From NCBI RefSeq assembly GCF_018255755.1, contig NZ_CP073766.1:1612001-1676000 (forward strand): a stretch of DNA of 64,000 nucleotides, given 5' to 3'. Positions 58,455 through 64,000 of the stretch are shown piece by piece. The DNA comes from Chitinophaga sp. HK235. GTDB lineage: Bacteria; Bacteroidota; Bacteroidia; Chitinophagales; Chitinophagaceae. Position 1 is the stretch's first letter. The number at the start of each line of letters is the position of its first letter. Position numbers and translations under genes: made by a program. The notes beneath the pieces were generated by a model. It was not told the origin of the DNA, made no database searches, and was given only the letters and a program-made list of their open reading frames with translations.

Positions 58455-60155
58455 TTAGTTCCAACCCGGGTTCTGTTTAAGGTCTGTCCCCTGGTCTTTG
58501 TACAGCTTGATCTGGTCGAGTGGCAAAGGATCCAGGTATACTTTCGGATCGTTAAAGATACGTTGTGAACTGGCCTGTACCGCGGGCATCATATACCCTT
58601 CCGATGCATTGTTCTCCAGCACTACATTCAGTTTGGATGAATAATCAGATTTTTTGATCCATGCACCCAGGTTAATGTCCTTGTTGGTCCTGGTGTCTAC
58701 ATAGGCCAGTTTGCTCCAGCGGCGCAGGTCATCGTAGCGGATGCCTTCCATCATCATCTCCACCCTGCGTTCACGCCGTATCTCCCAAATCATGGCAGGT
58801 ACGGTCTGATCGCGGGCGGGGTCGTCGTATACCTGGCCATTGATGGCCGGCAGCACGCCCACGACCTGTAAAGCAGGCATATTGATTCCCTGTCTGCTTC
58901 TCAACTGGTTGATGGAACGGTCCAGGTCAGCTTGCGTTAAGATACCTAATTCTGCGCACGCTTCTGCATAATTCAGCAACACTTCTCCATAACGGATAAC
59001 GGGAGCATCCGTAGGATTCAGCATAGACGTGCCTTCCAGCTTATCTTTTATTTCATCATTTAAAAATTTCTGTACGGCATAACCGGTGGTGGAAGGCTGT
59101 CCGATCAGGCCATTGAGCCGCAAGGCTTTTACAAAGGTTTCGTACATCCGCGGATCGCGGTCGGTCATCACAGCATCGATGGTCTTATCTCCTTTATACA
59201 ATGCAGAAACGCGGATGGGCAGGCCGTCCTTGCACAGATAAGACTCGACCGCATTTTTGCTGGCGCCGGTTTGTCCTTCTGTATTGACATAACTCATGAG
59301 GGCATGCGTGAGGATACCGGTTTCATAACGGCGATAGAGAATCATCTCCTGGTTACCGGCCAGATCGAGGGAGCTGAAAAGCGCACGGTAGCCACGGCCC
59401 AGCGTATAACCACCTTCATTGATCACCTTATCTGCTGCCCAGCGGGCTGCTTCCAGGTATTGTTTTGCCTTTTCGCTGTTATTCTCCCGGTACTTCATCC
59501 AGGTGCCTTCAAACAAAAATATTTTAGACATATAAGCCAGCACCACGTATTTGTTGATCGTCAGTCCCGGCTCTCCATCGCTCTTGCGTACATTCTCCGC
59601 CGCAAACTTAAAATCGGCCAGCACACTGTCCATCACCTGTGCTCTGGGGTCACGCGGGCGGTACAGCTCTTTGATATCTGTTTCTTCCAGCACTTTTCCA
59701 TACCAGGGCACATCACCAAACCTATTGACCAGCGAAGCATATTCCAGCCCTCTGAAAAAACGGCCTATGCCTTCCCAGTGTTTCATGGCTGCATCATCCA
59801 TGGTGGCCAGGTGTATTCTGTTGAGAAACAGATTGGCTTTTCGCACATAGCCAAAACTCCAGCCACCACCGGAGGCAGGAATATTCTGGGTAAACTGTGA
59901 AGGTGCCGTCGGTGCAAAATCATCATTCAGTGACTGGCCTGAGAAATATTTACCCCAGGTCCAGCCAGAGCCATAGCCGGAGAAATAGTTGGTATAAAAG
60001 CCCCAGGCAAAAGTGCGAACAGCCTGTTCATTGGTCCAGTATTCCGGGTCAGTCATCCTGTCCGGCGGCAGCCGGGTAAGGAAGTCGTCCATCGTGCGTT
60101 TACATCCGCCGGCCAGCAGCATAATGCATAACAACAGGTATAATTTCTTTTCCAT
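58455..60155 (-). CDS. SusD/RagB-family glycan-binding lipoprotein
   Basis: This 566-residue outer-membrane lipoprotein has a signal ending MLLAGGC (Cys18). The TPR-like SusD core follows, with typical segments such as FLTRLPPDRMTDPEYW, RFFRGLEYASLVNRFGDVPWY and VILYGEVLLNYAEAC-like RYGEVLLNYAEACAELG. The C-terminal SusD motif is IWEIRRERRVEMMMEGIRYDDLRRW. It caps the SusC transporter and captures oligosaccharide at the surface. It sits 17 bp downstream of susC. The bound glycan is inferred from nagA and the GH9-deacetylase gene to contain GlcNAc/GlcN. Confidence 0.95.
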   Translation of the reverse strand: MEKKLYLLLCIMLLAGGCKRTMDDFLTRLPPDRMTDPEYWTNEQAVRTFAWGFYTNYFSGYGSGWTWGKYFSGQSLNDDFAPTAPSQFTQNIPASGGGWSFGYVRKANLFLNRIHLATMDDAAMKHWEGIGRFFRGLEYASLVNRFGDVPWYGKVLEETDIKELYRPRDPRAQVMDSVLADFKFAAENVRKSDGEPGLTINKYVVLAYMSKIFLFEGTWMKYRENNSEKAKQYLEAARWAADKVINEGGYTLGRGYRALFSSLDLAGNQEMILYRRYETGILTHALMSYVNTEGQTGASKNAVESYLCKDGLPIRVSALYKGDKTIDAVMTDRDPRMYETFVKALRLNGLIGQPSTTGYAVQKFLNDEIKDKLEGTSMLNPTDAPVIRYGEVLLNYAEACAELGILTQADLDRSINQLRSRQGINMPALQVVGVLPAINGQVYDDPARDQTVPAMIWEIRRERRVEMMMEGIRYDDLRRWSKLAYVDTRTNKDINLGAWIKKSDYSSKLNVVLENNASEGYMMPAVQASSQRIFNDPKVYLDPLPLDQIKLYKDQGTDLKQNPGWN

Positions 60156-60172
60156 CTTCAGGTATTTAAAAG

Positions 60173-63100
60173 TTAAAAAGTAACCTGCAGGCCACCAGAG
60201 AAAGACCTGCGGTAAGGATACACACGGCCATAGCCGGAAGGATCACTGTCGAGCTGAGACTGATTAAAATCCACTTCCGGGTCTATCGGCGCTTTCAGAT
60301 GATCAAACTCAAAGAGGTTTTCCCCGCTGAAATACAGGCGAACCCTATCGAGGTGTATTCTTTTGGTGAGAGATGATGGTAGTGTATACCCTACCGTTAT
60401 ATTCTTCATTCTGAGATAAGCCATATTGAGCAGGTACCTTGTCTGCGGCTGATAGTTCCAGCGGTTGATAGTGCCGCCATAAGAAGCAGGACGGGGATAA
60501 AACGCATTGGGATTATCCGGTTTCCAGTAGTCCATACCGTTTTTATACCAGGCCTCGCTGGCATTGAAGCCGGGGAAAACGATAGGTCCGGTGGCCCAGA
60601 AGTCTCTTTTACCTACACCCTGGAAGAATAAATCGAGATCAAATCCTTTCCAGTCGGCACTGATACGCACACCGTAAAGATAACGGGGGGTGGAGTTGCC
60701 GATGATCTTTTTATCTCCGGGGTCTTCTACCGTATTGGAACCGTTGAAGATGACAGAGTCGCCGTTGAGGTCTTTGTATTTCACGTCACCGGGGCCGAAG
60801 AAAAAAGGTGATGTCTCCAGTTTTTTCTGAGAGGCAATACCAGGCTTGGGAATCCAGCGTCCGTTGGCATCTTTACCCATAAAATCATCTTCCGTGAAAA
60901 GGCGGTCGGTCACATATCCCCATATTTCTCCTACGGTCATTCCTTCATAATAAGTACCGTTGGCTTCTTCTATGGTGCCAGGTAACGCTCTGGTAGCGCT
61001 GGAGAAGCGGGTGATTTTTTCCTTCACATCTGAAAGTGTGGCCATCACACCAATGTGCAACCCGTTACTGAACGTATGGCTAAAATCGATGCCCAGCTCC
61101 CAGCCGGTGCCCCGCATCTCTCCGAAGTTACGTACCGGCGCACTGGCCCCGAAAGAAGACGGCAGCGTGACACCTGCAGTGATCATATTGGCGGTAGTAC
61201 GCTGGAACCAGTCGAAAGTGATGCCTACCTTATCTTTCAGCAGTCGTATATCCGTGCCGATGTCCAATGTGCGGACAGTTTCCCAGGTAAGGACAGGCGA
61301 CAAAACAGTGGGTGTGCCCATCATGACCTGATTAGCTCCGGGCAGCAGCCAGTTGGAATTGGAAGCAGACATGGTAGAAAGGAAACGGTTGGAGCCCACT
61401 ACCTGATTGCCGATGGAACCATAAGAACCTCTGATTTTGAAAAATGACAGCTCATTGCGCAGTGGTTTCATGAAAGGCTCTTCACTGATAACATAACCTG
61501 CAGATACCGAGGGAAAGAAACCCCATTGGTTATTGCGCGGAAAACGGGAGGAGCCATCATAACGTCCGTTTACTTCGAGGAGGTATTTGTCTTTATAAGC
61601 ATAGTTAAGGCGACCGAAGAAACCGAGGGTAGACCAGGCATTGCTGGATCCATCTACAAACTGGTCGCCGGTGGCCAGTGGTATTTCACCTTTATCGGAA
61701 GATAGCAGTCCTCTTCTTTCAGAAGACTGGTCGGTAAATTTATACAGCTCAACATCACTGCCGGCGATTACTTTAAAAGCGTGATCTTTAATATTTTTCA
61801 CATAGGTAGCGAAAGCCTTGCCGGTATTGATGTTGCTCCAGCCGGAATAATAGCGGACCTTGTTTTGCGAAACGTTCTGGTATTGCTGATATTCAAGATT
61901 TCTGCCATTGTAGGACCAGAAATTCCATCCCATAGTGCCACCACCGGTTTGATGCAGATGCCTGTTGGTAGAAGAATAGGTATAGTCTGCATCAATTGTG
62001 AGGCCCTCGATTACTTTGATGGTGGTACCTACCGACAGTCTGGACAGGTTACTTTTATCTTCATCCAGACTGGCCTGTTTCACCTCTGTGGGCGCACTTC
62101 TGAAGTCTTTTCCCTGATAGGTACCATAGGGATAAGTAGCCGGCCAGCGGTACAGGTAATACCAGGGGTTGTAAGCACCGCTGCTGAAATTATAGGGTGT
62201 AGTCGTCGTTGTGTTGGACACCAGGATTTTACTGCGGATGTCCACCCATTGATTGACAGTGGTGTTGACGCCGAGGTTGAGGTTGTAGCGGGTATATTTA
62301 TCCGGATTGACTTTGATCACGCCTTTCTGGCTGAGATAACCGAGGCCGAGATTATAGCTGGTGCTGGCACTTCCGCCGCTGACGTTGATATCATGTTTTT
62401 GCTGGGGAGACCAATCACGCATATACATTTTACCGGCGTCCCAGGGGCGGTAGAAGTATAGTCTGCCACCGATGGTGTCGAAGTCGCGGCCCATCACCAT
62501 TTCATCGCCGAGGTTTTGGCCGCTGTATTGTTTTTCCCACTCGCGTATTTTCCGGATGGAGGCATCATCATACCACATTCCCAATACACCAAACTGTTGA
62601 GCATCGGGGTTAGCACGGCGCAGAGCAGCGAGGGTGGCTTCGGCTCCTTCCGCCCCACCGGCGATTTCAGGTAGCACAGTTGGTTTGGCCCAGGACATAT
62701 TATTGGAATAGGAAATGCGGGCGGCCGTATTTCTTTTGCCCGTTTTGGTGGTAATGAGCACTACGCCGAAAGCGCCGCGGGTACCGTAGATAGAGGCAGA
62801 TGCCGCATCTTTCAGCACAGAAATAGACTCAATATCTTCGGGGTTGATCATCTGCAGACTGGGGATCTCCACGTTATCTACCAGTATCAGTGGTTTTGCG
62901 CCGGTATTGCCGGTATTGAGCGATCCGCGCAGTCCTCTGAGACGGATACGGGGCTCCTGTCCCAGGTCTCCTGAGTTGGTGGTAATAGTAAGTCCCGGTA
63001 CCACGCCCTGCAGTCCGCGGGCCACATCTGTGATAGGGCGGGAACGCAGATTTTTCTTTACGTCTACTGTAGATACAGCCCCGGTGAGGTCCATTTTTTT

Positions 63101-63832
63101 CTGGGTACCGTAACCTACTACCACCACATCATTCAGACCTGTCACATCTACAGCCATCTGCACATTGAGGACGGTAGCTCCCGGAACGGGCATCTCCCTG
63201 GTTTGAAAGCCCAGGGAGGAGAAGATGAGTACTGTTTCTTTATCTACATGGATAGAATAGTTGCCGCCGGCATCTGTGACTACCCCTTTGGAACTGCCTT
63301 TGATGCGTATGTTCACACCCGGCATGGGTGCACCTTCTATCGATGTTACGCGGCCCGATACGGGGCCTGGCCCCGGTGGTCTCACTACAGGATGAGATGT
63401 GGCAGGGACTTTCAGCGCAGGTGGCTGCTCATTTCTGAGCAGGATGATATGATTGTCATTCTGCCGGAAGATGATCTGCCTGGAGTCCAGCAACAGGTGT
63501 AATACTTTGTCTACTGTGGTTTCGCGGGAAGAAAGAGAGACCTTCTCCTTCAGCCAAAGCTGATCGGGGTTATAGACAAAACTGAAGCTGGTGGCAGTTT
63601 CTATTTTCTTCAGTACCGCCTTAAGCGGTTCATTTTTTACATCCAGGCTGATTTTTACATCTTTCAGCATTTGAGCGTTGGAGGTACGTGCTTCCAGGGT
63701 GGCACAGAGCATACAGCCAAACAGCATAAGCATTGATGAGTAGCGCATAAGCTTAAACAGGATTCGGATAGAGGGCCGTCCGAGGCGTGCATGGCTGCCG
63801 GGCACAGGCTCTCCCTTTGTAAAAATTTGCAT
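60173..63832 (-). CDS. SusC/RagA TonB-linked outer-membrane transporter with STN domain
   Basis: This 1219-residue transporter has an extended N-terminus with signal sequence (about 27-53). An STN/secretin N-terminal domain (55-135, VKISLDVKNEPLKAVLKKIE) is present, as in transporters that signal through FecR-type anti-sigma factors. Then come a carboxypeptidase-like domain (about 155-230, GRVTSIEGAPMPGVNIRIKGSSKGVVTD), the SusC signature VVVVGYGTQKKMDLTGAVS, a plug with PLILVDNVEIPSLQMINPEDIESISVLKDAASASIYG, and the barrel ending in an aromatic strand. It imports oligosaccharides with TonB energy. The STN domain predicts a fecR/ECF sigma pair just upstream, beyond the window. Confidence 0.95.
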   Translation of the reverse strand: MQIFTKGEPVPGSHARLGRPSIRILFKLMRYSSMLMLFGCMLCATLEARTSNAQMLKDVKISLDVKNEPLKAVLKKIETATSFSFVYNPDQLWLKEKVSLSSRETTVDKVLHLLLDSRQIIFRQNDNHIILLRNEQPPALKVPATSHPVVRPPGPGPVSGRVTSIEGAPMPGVNIRIKGSSKGVVTDAGGNYSIHVDKETVLIFSSLGFQTREMPVPGATVLNVQMAVDVTGLNDVVVVGYGTQKKMDLTGAVSTVDVKKNLRSRPITDVARGLQGVVPGLTITTNSGDLGQEPRIRLRGLRGSLNTGNTGAKPLILVDNVEIPSLQMINPEDIESISVLKDAASASIYGTRGAFGVVLITTKTGKRNTAARISYSNNMSWAKPTVLPEIAGGAEGAEATLAALRRANPDAQQFGVLGMWYDDASIRKIREWEKQYSGQNLGDEMVMGRDFDTIGGRLYFYRPWDAGKMYMRDWSPQQKHDINVSGGSASTSYNLGLGYLSQKGVIKVNPDKYTRYNLNLGVNTTVNQWVDIRSKILVSNTTTTTPYNFSSGAYNPWYYLYRWPATYPYGTYQGKDFRSAPTEVKQASLDEDKSNLSRLSVGTTIKVIEGLTIDADYTYSSTNRHLHQTGGGTMGWNFWSYNGRNLEYQQYQNVSQNKVRYYSGWSNINTGKAFATYVKNIKDHAFKVIAGSDVELYKFTDQSSERRGLLSSDKGEIPLATGDQFVDGSSNAWSTLGFFGRLNYAYKDKYLLEVNGRYDGSSRFPRNNQWGFFPSVSAGYVISEEPFMKPLRNELSFFKIRGSYGSIGNQVVGSNRFLSTMSASNSNWLLPGANQVMMGTPTVLSPVLTWETVRTLDIGTDIRLLKDKVGITFDWFQRTTANMITAGVTLPSSFGASAPVRNFGEMRGTGWELGIDFSHTFSNGLHIGVMATLSDVKEKITRFSSATRALPGTIEEANGTYYEGMTVGEIWGYVTDRLFTEDDFMGKDANGRWIPKPGIASQKKLETSPFFFGPGDVKYKDLNGDSVIFNGSNTVEDPGDKKIIGNSTPRYLYGVRISADWKGFDLDLFFQGVGKRDFWATGPIVFPGFNASEAWYKNGMDYWKPDNPNAFYPRPASYGGTINRWNYQPQTRYLLNMAYLRMKNITVGYTLPSSLTKRIHLDRVRLYFSGENLFEFDHLKAPIDPEVDFNQSQLDSDPSGYGRVYPYRRSFSGGLQVTF

Positions 63833-63876
63833 AATTTTACATGGGTTTTATTTGATTCATGAACATAGAACTCACC

Positions 63877-63906
63877 TGAACCGCCCTGTTACCGCAGGTC
63901 GGTTCA
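63877..63906. promoter_or_regulatory. Hairpin upstream of susC
   Basis: TGAACCG (63877-63883) pairs with CGGTTCA (63900-63906), with an inner CCTG/CAGG stem. It lies 45-74 bp upstream of the susC start and could be part of the leader or the terminator of the preceding gene. No T-run follows on the minus strand. Confidence 0.4.
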
Positions 63907-64000
63907 TTAGTTTTCGCCAGATAACAGCAATATGGAGCCAGTACCTATGAAGGCGGTTTAGCAGCAGGAGAATACATCGCTTTTACATTTTGGTTGTCAC

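Overview
The window looks like the chromosome of a Bacteroidota bacterium of the Chitinophagaceae, most likely Chitinophaga or a close relative. The evidence is a SusC/SusD pair with an STN domain, a type IX secretion C-terminal domain, LytTR/LytS and hybrid signalling, TAnnTTTG-type promoter elements, and start sites without Shine-Dalgarno sequences. The genus is an inference from gene content; no rRNA is present.

Positions 1 to about 12,090 are an integrated mobile island that abuts the 3' end of a tRNA-Lys(UUU) gene; its other end is not visible. From the tRNA inward it carries a tyrosine integrase, a small helix-turn-helix protein, an RteC-like protein, an excisionase-like HTH protein and a replication-like pair: a winged-helix initiator-like protein and a DnaC/IstB-type ATPase. 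The initiator-like gene contains five 24-bp palindromic repeats next to an AT-rich stretch, the layout of the lambda O-gene origin. Then comes an AT-rich cargo block: a DUF6932-type nucleotidyltransferase with an unknown partner, and a DNA methyltransferase-DUF262-HEPN operon, both probable defence modules. Beyond the cargo is about 1 kb of gene-free, very GC-rich DNA with three hairpins that share a loop but have different, self-complementary stems. The island reaches the window edge in a cut-off IS3-family element.

Positions 12,100-35,240 are ordinary chromosome: VOC and YccF proteins, an SGNH hydrolase, a T9SS-exported lyase-like protein, an oxidoreductase/sugar-isomerase pair, a LytTR/LytS two-component system, a PhzF protein and a hybrid histidine kinase. 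A convergent terpene synthase/cytochrome P450 pair, whose upstream regions share an octamer, points to a small terpenoid locus. A TonB-dependent outer-membrane protein is followed by a MarR regulator, with a palindrome inside the predicted promoter.

Positions 35,300-47,000 hold a lone VgrG, a divergent three-gene Hpt/helical/receiver-like cluster, and an RND efflux operon next to an OmpR-type two-component system. The same direct repeat lies upstream of the efflux operon and of the regulator. The RND pump carries a canonical EF-hand loop in its central cytoplasmic linker.

Positions 47,300-54,560 hold MsrB, a MocR-type regulator divergent from a GNAT acetyltransferase, an alpha/beta hydrolase, and a YCII/DGPF protein with an ECF sigma factor of the DUF6596 type. 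Positions 54,577-63,832 are a polysaccharide utilisation locus on the minus strand: SusC, SusD, NagA and an unusual GH9 hydrolase fused to a polysaccharide deacetylase. Together these suggest uptake and breakdown of partly deacetylated chitin or chitosan oligosaccharides.
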